From Luteimonas deserti (GTDB taxonomy: Bacteria > Pseudomonadota > Gammaproteobacteria > Xanthomonadales > Xanthomonadaceae), in assembly GCF_013425765.1 (NCBI RefSeq), contig NZ_JACCJZ010000020.1, positions 620,001-684,000 of the forward strand: a stretch of 64,000 bases of DNA, in the 5' to 3' direction. How positions within the stretch are numbered: position 1 is the first letter of the stretch; every line of letters starts with the position of its first letter. The notes under the pieces were generated by a model. That model saw only the letters and a list, made by a program, of their open reading frames with translations. It searched no databases and was not told the DNA's origin. The translations under genes were made by a program, and so were the position numbers. Shown here piece by piece: positions 22,798 to 32,437 of this stretch.

Positions 22798-23432
22798 TGC
22801 ACGGACCCGGTGCCTCGCATGCGTCAATGGCGCTGCCGGAGGGGCTGCACGATGCGCTCGTGGCGGCTTACGAGGTGCCGCCACGCGCCTACCATTCGAT
22901 GACGCACATCGCCTCCCTGCTGCAGCTGTTCGACGAGGTGGCCGCGGGCGCCGGTTGGCACCAGCCGCGCGAGGTCCACCTCGCGATCCTGTTCCACGAT
23001 GCCGTCTACGACGCGCGCCGGGACGACAACGAAGCGCGCTCCGCCGATCTCGCCGCGGCATCCATCGTGCACTGGCTTCCCGACGCGGGTATCGATGTTC
23101 CGCGGGTCGTCGAGCTGATCAGGCTCACCGCCGCGCACGGACGGCATACCGCCAGCGATTTCGGCCAGGACGCCGCAGGAGACGACACACGCCGGTTCCT
23201 GGATTGCGACATGGCCATCCTCGGCGCCGATGCCGATACCTTCGACGCCTACGACCGTGGCATCGCCTCAGAGTACCGGCATGTCCCCCGCTGGCTGTAT
23301 GCGCTCAACCGTCGCCGGTTCCTCAAGGGCCTGCTCGCACGCGAGCGGATCTTCCTCGACGATGGATTCCACGCCCGCTTCGACGCAGCGGCCCGTCACA
23401 ACCTGCGGCGCGCGATCACCGTCAAACGCTGA
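22797..23432 (+). CDS. Predicted HD-superfamily phosphohydrolase (COG4339-like)
   Basis: A 211-residue helical protein with the metal-binding pattern of HD-domain hydrolases: RAYHSMTHIA supplies an early His, LAILFHDAVYD the HD pair, and FLDCDMAILGAD a late Asp. These match the conserved HD proteins of Xanthomonadaceae that are sometimes mis-labelled as an NMDA receptor subunit. It may hydrolyse a nucleotide or phosphoester; the substrate is unknown. The ATG at 22797 overlaps the YdcZ stop; ATG 22785, four codons earlier, is an alternative. The product has no membrane segment. Confidence 0.8.
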   Translation: MHGPGASHASMALPEGLHDALVAAYEVPPRAYHSMTHIASLLQLFDEVAAGAGWHQPREVHLAILFHDAVYDARRDDNEARSADLAAASIVHWLPDAGIDVPRVVELIRLTAAHGRHTASDFGQDAAGDDTRRFLDCDMAILGADADTFDAYDRGIASEYRHVPRWLYALNRRRFLKGLLARERIFLDDGFHARFDAAARHNLRRAITVKR

Positions 23433-23455
23433 CCCGCCACCCGCTGCAGGGCCGG

Positions 23456-23461
23456 TATCAT
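23456..23461 (+). promoter_or_regulatory. Predicted -10 element (TATCAT) of a leaderless DUF6164 transcript
   Basis: TATCAT ends 6 nt before the ATG at 23468. A transcript starting at the usual distance would begin at or next to the start codon, and no Shine-Dalgarno is present. The same arrangement occurs at four other genes in this window. Confidence 0.45.
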
Positions 23462-23467
23462 CGGCGC

Positions 23468-23833
23468 ATGGCGAAACTGCTCCTCAACCTGCGCTACGTG
23501 CCCGACGACGAGGCCGCCGACGTCTGCGCATTCCTCGACGAGGCCGGCATCCCCTGGTACCAGACGCGCCCGAGTCCGTTCGGCATTTCATCGGGTGGGA
23601 TCTGGTTGCGCGACAACGACGATCTGCCGCGGGCGAAGGCCCTGATGGCCGCGTACCAGGCCCGGCGGCAGGACCGGGCGCGCGCGGCGCAGGCGCAGGC
23701 GGAACGAGACGGCACGGCCGAGACCTTTGCCGACATCGTGCGCGCGGATCCGAAACGCGTGGTGCTGATCGTCATCGCGATCGTGTTCCTGATCGGCCTG
23801 ATGGCGGTGCCGGGGTACATGCTGTCGCGATGA
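23468..23833 (+). CDS. DUF6164 family protein
   Basis: A 121-residue protein with an N-terminal soluble part (MAKLLLNLRYVPDDEAADV, then GIPWYQTRPSPFGISSGGIWL) resembling the signal-transducing PII-like/DUF2007 fold, a charged Arg/Ala/Gln-rich helix (residues about 58-80) and one C-terminal membrane helix (VVLIVIAIVFLIGLMAVPGY). This is the layout of the DUF6164 family of Xanthomonadaceae; function unknown. The single anchor and long charged linker suggest a cytoplasm-facing domain held at the inner membrane. It starts 35 bp after the HD gene and may have its own leaderless promoter. Confidence 0.75.
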   Translation: MAKLLLNLRYVPDDEAADVCAFLDEAGIPWYQTRPSPFGISSGGIWLRDNDDLPRAKALMAAYQARRQDRARAAQAQAERDGTAETFADIVRADPKRVVLIVIAIVFLIGLMAVPGYMLSR

Positions 23834-23930
23834 CGGCCGGGTCACGCCGCGACCACGGATGCGGCGCGAGTCTGAGGGTCCACCGCGCCACGTCCCCGGC
23901 ACGCACGCAGACCTTTCGGAATCGCCAGCC

Positions 23931-24146
23931 ATGACGACCCCGCCCGACCGCACGCCTCCAGCGCCCAAAAGTACCCTGTGGACACGTCCGAACCCGAAGC
24001 CGCGGACCGCCCGCACTGCCCTGAGCGAGGCGCAGAAGGCGCGGGCGCGGCAGCGTGCCGACGAGGCCGGGCGCCGGTATCCCAATCTCGTCGACAACAT
24101 GTGGGCCAGCCGACATCTCGCGAAGGACGGCTCGATCAAGGCCTGA
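23931..24146 (+). CDS. Small conserved-looking hypothetical protein (71 aa)
   Basis: An ATG at 23931 opens a 71-residue frame whose C-terminal half has a natural composition: ALSEAQKARARQRADEAGRR, then YPNLVDNMWASRHLA. The N-terminal half is Pro/Thr-rich and probably disordered. No transmembrane segment or known catalytic motif is visible. I believe similar short proteins with the PNLVDNM core occur in Xanthomonadaceae, but I cannot search. It follows the DUF6164 gene by 97 bp on the same strand. The call rests on residue composition, low-complexity avoidance in the second half and lack of any competing gene here. Confidence 0.6.
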   Translation: MTTPPDRTPPAPKSTLWTRPNPKPRTARTALSEAQKARARQRADEAGRRYPNLVDNMWASRHLAKDGSIKA

Positions 24147-24370
24147 GTGGACTCCCGTGGTGTCCCGCTGCGCCCTGCAGCCAGCGTGAACCGTCGCACG
24201 CGCAGGGTCCGCTCACGCGTCGGGGACGGCTGCGGCCCCTGCGGCGCACCCGGGCTGCCTGACAGGCCGCAGCCCCAAGGAGCCGGGCAGCGGCCATGAC
24301 GATTGGCACGGCATGCAGCGGCCGACCGTTGTTAAGGTCGGGGGTCGTCCTGTCACCGTCCGGAGATTCC

Positions 24371-25945
24371 ATGCGCCGACCCCCCGTCCTGCAGCCGTGG
24401 CTGCGCAGGCTGCCGCTCGCCGTCGTCTGTGCCCTTGCGGTCTCGTCCGCGTGGGCGCAGCGCGACATCCGCTTCGACGCGCCCCAGGTGCCCGCCGGCG
24501 GCACGCTGGTGCTGGCGGTTCCCGACGTCGGCGAACGCGGTGCGCGCTCGGGCGTGTTCGCACAGATCGATACCGCCAGCCAGGGCGCGCTGACCCGGGC
24601 GGCCGAGGTCGCGGGGTTCCGCGGCAGGCTCGACAGCCAGCTCGATCTGCCGGGCATCGCCGGTTTCGATCGCGTCCTGCTGGTCGGCGCCGGCTCGGGC
24701 ACCGCGGACGCACGCCGGCTCGAGGACGTCGGTGGGCACATCGGCCGCTTCGCCGCGCGCAGCAAGGCGCCGCAGATCGATGTGGTCTGGGACGGCGCCG
24801 AGCCCGGCGCCGCAGCCCACCTGGCGTTCGGCGCGGCGCTCGGGCAGTACCGCTTCGATACCTACCGCACCACCCAGACGCCGGACGAGGCCGCCGGCAC
24901 CGGAACCCTGGTCGTGCGCAGTCCGGAAGGCGCCGCCGCTGCGCGCCGCTGGGACGGCGACTGGAAGGCCGTCGCGGATGCGGTCAGATTCGCGCGCGAC
25001 CTGGTGACCGAGCCCGCCAATGCCGTGTATCCGGAGACGTTCGTCGAACGCACGCGCGCCGCGTTCGCGGGCAAGCCCAACGTGAGCATCGAGGTGCTCG
25101 ACGTTCCGGCGATGGAGCGGCTCGGCATGGGGAGCATTCTCGCGGTCGGGCAGGGCAGTGCACGCCCGCCGCGACTGATGGTGGTGCGCTACAACGGCGG
25201 CGCCCGTGGCGAGGCCCCGGTGGCCTTCGTCGGCAAGGGAATCACGTTCGACAGCGGCGGCATCTCGATCAAGCCGAGCGAGAACATGTGGCGCATGAAG
25301 TACGACATGGCCGGCGCTGCGAGCGCCACCGGCGCCGTGCTGGCGCTGGCGGGGCGTGGCGCCCCGGTCAATGCCGTCGCGGTGGCCGCGCTGGCCGAGA
25401 ACATGCCGTCGGGCACGGCCGTGCGCCCCGGAGACGTGATCCGCACCGCGGCCGGCAGGACCTACGAGATCATGAGCACCGATGCCGAAGGCAGGATGGT
25501 GCTGGTCGATGCGCTGTGGTACGTGCAGCGCCAGGACAATCCACGGGTGATCGTCGACATCGCGACCCTGACCGGCGCGATCGTCACCGCGCTCGGCAAC
25601 GACTATGCCGGCCTCTTCACGCGTGACGAGACGCTGGCCGCGCAGCTCGCGCAGGCGGGCGAGGCCGCTGGCGAACCCGTCTGGCGCATGCCGATGCATC
25701 CGGGCTACGGAAAGATGCTCGAATCACCGATCGCCGACATGCGCAATGGCGGCGGCCGGCCCGGCTCGGGCACCGCCGCGCACTTCATCGGCGAATGGAT
25801 CGATGCCGGACGCGTCTGGGCCCACGTCGACATCGCGGGCATGGCCTGGCGCGACGGCAACGAACTGTCCACGGTGCCGACGGGGGCGTCCGGTTACGGG
25901 GTACGCCTGCTCGACCGGTTCGTACGCGACAATTTCGAGCGCTGA
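24371..25945 (+). CDS. Leucyl aminopeptidase family M17, exported form
   Basis: The 524-residue protein has an N-terminal signal peptide (LPLAVVCALAVSSAWA) before a normal M17 two-domain aminopeptidase. Metal and catalytic motifs are GKGITFDSGGISIKP (with the catalytic Lys and metal Asp), KYDMAGAA and STDAEGRMVL, where most members have NTDAEGR. It should remove N-terminal hydrophobic residues from peptides, using two metal ions. PepA-type M17 enzymes are usually cytosolic, so export to the periplasm is the notable point. GGAG six bases before the ATG at 24371 supports this start. It stands alone with 224 bp upstream. Confidence 0.9.
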   Translation: MRRPPVLQPWLRRLPLAVVCALAVSSAWAQRDIRFDAPQVPAGGTLVLAVPDVGERGARSGVFAQIDTASQGALTRAAEVAGFRGRLDSQLDLPGIAGFDRVLLVGAGSGTADARRLEDVGGHIGRFAARSKAPQIDVVWDGAEPGAAAHLAFGAALGQYRFDTYRTTQTPDEAAGTGTLVVRSPEGAAAARRWDGDWKAVADAVRFARDLVTEPANAVYPETFVERTRAAFAGKPNVSIEVLDVPAMERLGMGSILAVGQGSARPPRLMVVRYNGGARGEAPVAFVGKGITFDSGGISIKPSENMWRMKYDMAGAASATGAVLALAGRGAPVNAVAVAALAENMPSGTAVRPGDVIRTAAGRTYEIMSTDAEGRMVLVDALWYVQRQDNPRVIVDIATLTGAIVTALGNDYAGLFTRDETLAAQLAQAGEAAGEPVWRMPMHPGYGKMLESPIADMRNGGGRPGSGTAAHFIGEWIDAGRVWAHVDIAGMAWRDGNELSTVPTGASGYGVRLLDRFVRDNFER

Positions 25946-26044
25946 TCGCGTCGGACGCTCGCGGCTGCGCCTCGGGGCGGTCCGGGCGACGGGCGCGCCG
26001 TGGCCGCACAGGTGTCGCGGGGAAGCCACGGCCGGCGGCCCCGC

Positions 26045-26050
26045 TACAAT
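26045..26050 (+). promoter_or_regulatory. Predicted -10 element (TACAAT) of a leaderless trhO transcript
   Basis: TACAAT ends 6 nt before the ATG at 26057, with only CGCGGC between. No Shine-Dalgarno can fit, so translation of a leaderless or nearly leaderless mRNA is the simplest reading. Confidence 0.5.
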
Positions 26051-26056
26051 CGCGGC

Positions 26057-26809
26057 ATGATCGACAACCTCGCCGCCTATCACTTCGTCGCCCTCGAGGA
26101 CCCCGCCGCGGTGGCGGGCTGGCTGCGCACTGGCGCCGAGGCCGGTGGCCTGCGCGGGACCGTGCTGGTCGCGCCCGAGGGCATCAATCTGTTCTTGGCC
26201 GGGCCGGTGGCCGGAGTCGATGCCCTGCTCGCGAGCCTGCGTGCGGATGCCCGCTTCGCCGACCTGCAGGTCAAGCGCAGCCGCAGCAGCGTCGTGCCGT
26301 TCGCGCGACTCAAGGTCAAGCTGAAACCCGAGATCATCAGCTTCCGCAAGGCCGATGCGATGCCGCTCGCCGCTCCGGCGCGCGCACCCGGTGTCGCCCC
26401 GACCGATCTTGCGCGCTGGATCGCGCAGGGCCATGACGATGGCGGGCGTCGACTGGTGCTGCTCGACACGCGCAATCGGGAGGAGGTGGGCTACGGCACC
26501 TTCGAGGGCGCGTTGACCCTGCCGATCGACAACTTCACCGAACTGCCGGATGCACTGGCGTCCCACCGGTCGACGCTGCGCGACGCGACCGTGGTGAGCT
26601 TCTGCACCGGTGGCATCCGGTGCGAGAAGGCCGCCCTGTGGATGCGCGCCGACGGCATGGACAACGTCCTGCAGCTCGATGGCGGCATCCTCGGCTACTT
26701 CGAACAGGTCGGCGGCTTCGGCTACGAAGGCCGTTGTTTCGTGTTCGACGCACGCGTCGCACTGGATCCGGATCTGCGGCCGCTGCACGACGACGTGGAG
26801 GCCGCATGA
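26057..26809 (+). CDS. trhO: tRNA uridine(34) hydroxylase, rhodanese-like
   Basis: A 250-residue protein of the UPF0176/TrhO family. The N-terminal ferredoxin-like part contains GTVLVAPEGINLFLAGP, and the C-terminal rhodanese domain has LLDTRNREEVGYG, then the active loop FCTGGIRCEKA with Cys183 as the expected nucleophile, and LDGGILGYFEQVGG. In E. coli the enzyme (YceA) makes 5-hydroxyuridine at the wobble position of some tRNAs. The protein is slightly shorter than the E. coli one. Start at 26057 directly follows a -10-like hexamer. Its stop overlaps the next ATG by 4 nt. Confidence 0.93.
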   Translation: MIDNLAAYHFVALEDPAAVAGWLRTGAEAGGLRGTVLVAPEGINLFLAGPVAGVDALLASLRADARFADLQVKRSRSSVVPFARLKVKLKPEIISFRKADAMPLAAPARAPGVAPTDLARWIAQGHDDGGRRLVLLDTRNREEVGYGTFEGALTLPIDNFTELPDALASHRSTLRDATVVSFCTGGIRCEKAALWMRADGMDNVLQLDGGILGYFEQVGGFGYEGRCFVFDARVALDPDLRPLHDDVEAA

Positions 26810-27027
26810 GCTGGCTGGGCTTCGTGCTGGTGATCCTGGGGATCTGGCTCGCGTTTAAGGTCGCGGGCGTCGTGCTGCGCCTGATCGTGACCCTGTTGAT
26901 CCTGGTCGCGGCCTACTGGTGGCTGGCGCCGATCTTCGGCTGGCCGACGCTCGGCGAGGTGTTCTACGTGATGGGCCCCGACGTCAGCGTGCCGGACCTC
27001 TCACTCCCGGATCTGCCGCTCCCCTAG
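26806..27027 (+). CDS. Small inner-membrane protein (73 aa)
   Basis: The 73-residue product has two hydrophobic helices (WLGFVLVILGIWLAFKVAGVV and LIVTLLILVAAYWWLAP) and a C-terminal tail of alternating Pro/Asp (VPDLSLPDLPLP). It begins at the ATGA overlap with trhO, so it is translated right after it. I recognise no family. Coupling to a tRNA-modification gene may be chance. The conserved-looking hydrophobic pattern and the precise overlap argue that it is real. Confidence 0.7.
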   Translation: MSWLGFVLVILGIWLAFKVAGVVLRLIVTLLILVAAYWWLAPIFGWPTLGEVFYVMGPDVSVPDLSLPDLPLP

Positions 27028-27077
27028 GCGGGCTGCACGCGTCACCGTGCCGGCCGGAGCGGATCCGCTGCCGCCGC

Positions 27078-27833
27078 TCAGCCGAACTCGCGCGAAGGCA
27101 GGACGTAGCGCCGCTCGGGCCGGCCGACGAGGTCGAGAAAGGTGTTGAACACCGCGTCGGCCCGCGCCTGCATCGGAGCGATCCACTGGCGGGTGGCGGC
27201 GCGGACGGCCTCGGCATCGTGAGGCAGTCCGGAGCCGGCCAGTTCGTCGCGGTAGGCCGGGGTGGCCAGCCAGCGCTCGATCAGCGGCGCGTCCATTTCG
27301 AGATGGAACTGGAAGCCGTAGGCGTTGTCGCCGTAGCGGAACGCCTGTTGTTCGCAACCGTCGGTGCGCGCCAGGTGCACGGCGCTCGATGGCACTTCGA
27401 AATGGCGGCCGTGCCACTGGAACACCGGGGTCGAAGCGCCCAGCGGCGCGAGCACCGGATCCCGCAGGCCGTGCGCGGTGGCATGCAGCGGGTACCAGCC
27501 GATCTCGGGACGCGCGATCCGGCGCACCGGCGCGCCGAGCACATGGGCGAGCAGCTGCGCGCCGAGGCAGATGCCGAGTACCGGTCGGCCGAGCGCGAGC
27601 ATGCGTTCGATCGCGCGCAGCTCCGTCGTCAGGTGCGGACGCGCGTCGCGGTCCTCGACATTCATCGGGCCGCCGAGAACGATCAGGCCGCGATACCGGT
27701 CCACGCTGGGCTGTGCGTCGGGCTCGCGTTCGAAATTGACGAAGCGGATGCGGTGTCCGCGCCGGCGGATCAGCGGATCGAGCGTGCCCAGCGGCTCGGC
27801 GGCGACATGCTGGAAGACGAGGATGCGGGCCAT
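27078..27833 (-). CDS. Class I glutamine amidotransferase-like protein
   Basis: The 251-residue protein has the full class I triad: GICLGAQ with Cys89, and FQFHLEMD with His177 and Glu179, plus VLGGPMNVED as the oxyanion region. It stands alone without a synthetase domain, like the proteins often labelled GMP synthase-like. They hydrolyse glutamine or gamma-glutamyl bonds for an unknown acceptor; gamma-glutamyl polyamine or peptide hydrolysis are other options. The ATG at 27833 is preceded at 6 nt by TAGAAT on the minus strand. It converges with the small membrane protein gene. Confidence 0.88.
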   Translation of the reverse strand: MARILVFQHVAAEPLGTLDPLIRRRGHRIRFVNFEREPDAQPSVDRYRGLIVLGGPMNVEDRDARPHLTTELRAIERMLALGRPVLGICLGAQLLAHVLGAPVRRIARPEIGWYPLHATAHGLRDPVLAPLGASTPVFQWHGRHFEVPSSAVHLARTDGCEQQAFRYGDNAYGFQFHLEMDAPLIERWLATPAYRDELAGSGLPHDAEAVRAATRQWIAPMQARADAVFNTFLDLVGRPERRYVLPSREFG

Positions 27834-27839
27834 GGGGTG

Positions 27840-27845
27840 ATTCTA
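27840..27845 (-). promoter_or_regulatory. Predicted -10 element (TAGAAT) of a leaderless amidotransferase transcript
   Basis: On the minus strand TAGAAT is followed by six bases and then ATG at 27833. The region upstream (27846-28077) is otherwise GC-rich and gene-free, so this is the best promoter candidate for the gene. Confidence 0.5.
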
Positions 27846-28077
27846 GACAGAGCACCGGCGGGCACCGCGCCGCACACGCAGCGACGCGCCATTCCGGCAT
27901 GCGCCGGAGTTCCCTCCAGGCGGATCCACGGCCCGGCAGCCCGTCCGGTGCCGGTGGATGCCGCGGGCCGATCGGCGCCAGCGCCCGCCACCACGGAGCG
28001 CCAGGCGCAACATGTCCATATGCCGGCGCGCGCCGGATCGACGCCCGACGTCGACGGCCGGCGCCGACTGGGACCGC

Positions 28078-29913
<1,836 letters not shown>

Positions 29914-30143
29914 GATGCGGTCTCTCGTAGCGCCGGCACAGGCCGGTCGGGGAACCGCATAGTCTAATCCAAGCCAATGTTGCACTGCGGCATCGGGCCC
30001 GGACCGCGCCGCGGTCGATAGGACCGATTCACGTTGGCGGGGCACGCCGGCGCGCACCATGGCGCGTGCTGCGCAAGCTCACGATGCCCGCGCCGGCGCA
30101 TCCGGGCCATGCTGCCGTCTCGAATCCCACCGCCGGACCTCCG

Positions 30144-30818
30144 ATGATCAAGGTGCACCATCTCAACAATTCGCGGTCACAGCGCGTGCTGTGGCTTCTG
30201 GAAGAACTGGGACAGCCCTACGAGGTGGTGCGCTACGAGCGCGACCCGAAGACGATGCTCGCGCCTCGCGCATTGCGCGAGGTGCATCCGCTGGGCAAAT
30301 CGCCGGTCGTGGAGCTCGACGGCCTCACCCTGGTCGAGTCCGGCGCGATCATCGAAGCGCTCACCGAGCGCTTCGACAGCGCCAATGCCATCTCGCCCGC
30401 CCCGTCGGACGCGGGGGAGCGCCTGCGCTACCGCACCTGGCTGCACTACGCCGAAGGGTCGCTGATGCCGCCACTGCTGCTGGCGCTGGTCTTCGGCCGG
30501 ATGCGCACCGCGCCCATGCCGTTCTTCGTCCGCCCGGTCGCGCAGGGCATTGCACGCAAGGCCATGGACGGCTTCGTCGGCCCGCAGCTGGCCACCCATC
30601 TGGGCTTCGTCGAGGCGGAGCTCGCCGCGCGCCCATGGTTCGCCGGCCAGCGCTTCACCGCTGCCGACATCCAGATGAGCTTCCCGATGGAGGCCGCCGT
30701 GGCGCGTGCCGGGGACCGGGTCGGCCCCAACATCCGCAGCTTCGTCGAACGCGTCCGGGCCCGCCCGGCCTATCGGCGCGCGCTCGAGGCGGGCGGCCCC
30801 TACGCCCTGGGACATTGA
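30144..30818 (+). CDS. Glutathione S-transferase family protein
   Basis: A 224-residue protein of two-domain GST layout. The thioredoxin-like N terminus has [21 protein letters not shown], the cis-Pro loop [13 protein letters not shown] and [10 protein letters not shown]; the helical C-terminal part includes [19 protein letters not shown]. Ser in NNSRSQR is the likely glutathione-activating residue. Substrate unknown. The start at 30144 is chosen because the sequence before it (to 30066) is not GST-like. The SelO gene begins 2 bp after its stop, which suggests one transcript joining two redox-related functions. Confidence 0.9.
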   Translation: MIKVHHLNNSRSQRVLWLLEELGQPYEVVRYERDPKTMLAPRALREVHPLGKSPVVELDGLTLVESGAIIEALTERFDSANAISPAPSDAGERLRYRTWLHYAEGSLMPPLLLALVFGRMRTAPMPFFVRPVAQGIARKAMDGFVGPQLATHLGFVEAELAARPWFAGQRFTAADIQMSFPMEAAVARAGDRVGPNIRSFVERVRARPAYRRALEAGGPYALGH

Positions 30819-30820
30819 CC

Positions 30821-32413
30821 ATGGAGGCATCTCCGCTGCCGCAGATCGAACTCGCACACGGACTGTCGTTCGACAACCGCGTCGTGCGCGAACTTCCGGG
30901 CGATGCCGAGTCGGGTCCGCGGCGACGTCAGGTTGAAGGGGCGTTGTGGTCGCCGGTGCAACCGACGCCGGTCTCCGCCCCGCGCGTGCTCGCCCATTCG
31001 GCCGAAATGGCGACGGCGCTCGGCTTCGATACGGACACGATCGGTTCGGACGCCTTCGCCCGTGTCTTCGGCGGCAATGCACTCGCTGCCGGGATGCAGG
31101 CCTGGGCCGGCAACTACGGGGGCCACCAGTTCGGACACTGGGCCGGACAGCTGGGGGACGGGCGTGCGATCTCGCTGGGCGAAGGCGTGGCGGCGGACGG
31201 CCGGCGCTGGGAACTGCAGCTCAAGGGCGCAGGTCCGACCCCGTATTCGCGCACCGCCGACGGGCGTGCGGTGTTGCGCTCGTCGATCCGCGAGTTCGTC
31301 TGCAGCGAGGCGATGCACCACCTCGGTATTCCGACGACGCGGGCGTTGTCGCTGGTGGGTACCGGTGAGGCCGTGGTCCGCGACATGTTCTATGACGGTC
31401 GGCCGGCGCCCGAACCCGGCGCGATCGTCTGCCGCGTGGCGCCTTCGTTCATCCGGTTCGGGCACTTCGAACTTCCCTACGCGCGAGGCGACGTGGCGCT
31501 GCTCCGGCGCCTGGCCGACTTCACCATCGCACGGGACTTTCCGCATCTGGGCGGCAGCGGCGAGAGCCGCTATGCCGACTGGTTCGCCGAGGTCTGCGGG
31601 CGGACCGCGGCGATGATCGCAGGATGGATGCGCGTGGGTTTCGTGCACGGCGTGATGAACACCGACAACATGTCGATCCTCGGCCTCACCATCGACTACG
31701 GCCCCTACGGCTGGATCGACGGCTACGATCCGGACTGGACGCCCAACACCACCGATGCGCAGGGCCGGCGCTACCGCTTCGGCTGGCAGCCGCGCATCGC
31801 GCACTGGAACCTCGGTCGCCTCGCCCAGGCCCTGTCGCCGCTGTTCGACGACGTCGCGCCGCTGCAGGCGGGCCTCGACGCGTATGTCGACGCGTACGCG
31901 CTGGCCGAGCGCGACACGACCGCCGCGAAGCTCGGTCTGGGCGCGGCAGGTGACGACGATGCGGCGCTGATGCGACGGCTGCAGGCGCTGATGCAGGCCG
32001 CCGAGATCGACATGACCCTGTTCTTCCGCGGTCTGGCGGATCTGGATCCGGCGGCGCCGTCGCTGGAAGTGGTCGCGGACGCGTTCTACGATGACGGCCG
32101 CCGCGACGCCGAAGCCGAGGCCCTGCATGCCTGGCTGGGCGACTATGCGGCGCGGATCGAGGCCGACGGCTCGGATGCGGCCACACGGCGCGCGCGTATG
32201 CATGCCGTCAATCCGCTCTACGTCCCGCGCAACTATCTGGCCCAGCAGGCAATCGACGCGGCGCATGCGGGCGACGTCTCGGCCATTGCCGAACTGCTCG
32301 AGGTCATGCGGCGGCCCTACGAGGTGCAGCCGGGGCGGGAACGCCATGCGGCGCGCCGCCCCGACTGGGCACGAAGCCGGGCCGGCTGTTCGATGCTGTC
32401 CTGCAGTTCCTGA
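30821..32413 (+). CDS. selO: Protein adenylyltransferase SelO (YdiU)
   Basis: The 530-residue protein matches SelO/YdiU, a kinase-fold enzyme that transfers AMP to proteins involved in redox balance. Visible are [52 protein letters not shown], the catalytic [10 protein letters not shown] followed by the metal-binding DYGPYG, and a C-terminal GCSMLSCSS. Many eukaryotic members have selenocysteine near this end; here cysteines and serines are used. It starts 2 bp after the GST gene with a weak ribosome site and converges with the ABC transporter gene. Confidence 0.95.
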   Translation: MEASPLPQIELAHGLSFDNRVVRELPGDAESGPRRRQVEGALWSPVQPTPVSAPRVLAHSAEMATALGFDTDTIGSDAFARVFGGNALAAGMQAWAGNYGGHQFGHWAGQLGDGRAISLGEGVAADGRRWELQLKGAGPTPYSRTADGRAVLRSSIREFVCSEAMHHLGIPTTRALSLVGTGEAVVRDMFYDGRPAPEPGAIVCRVAPSFIRFGHFELPYARGDVALLRRLADFTIARDFPHLGGSGESRYADWFAEVCGRTAAMIAGWMRVGFVHGVMNTDNMSILGLTIDYGPYGWIDGYDPDWTPNTTDAQGRRYRFGWQPRIAHWNLGRLAQALSPLFDDVAPLQAGLDAYVDAYALAERDTTAAKLGLGAAGDDDAALMRRLQALMQAAEIDMTLFFRGLADLDPAAPSLEVVADAFYDDGRRDAEAEALHAWLGDYAARIEADGSDAATRRARMHAVNPLYVPRNYLAQQAIDAAHAGDVSAIAELLEVMRRPYEVQPGRERHAARRPDWARSRAGCSMLSCSS

Positions 32414-32437
32414 GCCGGGCCGCCCGGCACGTGCGAC

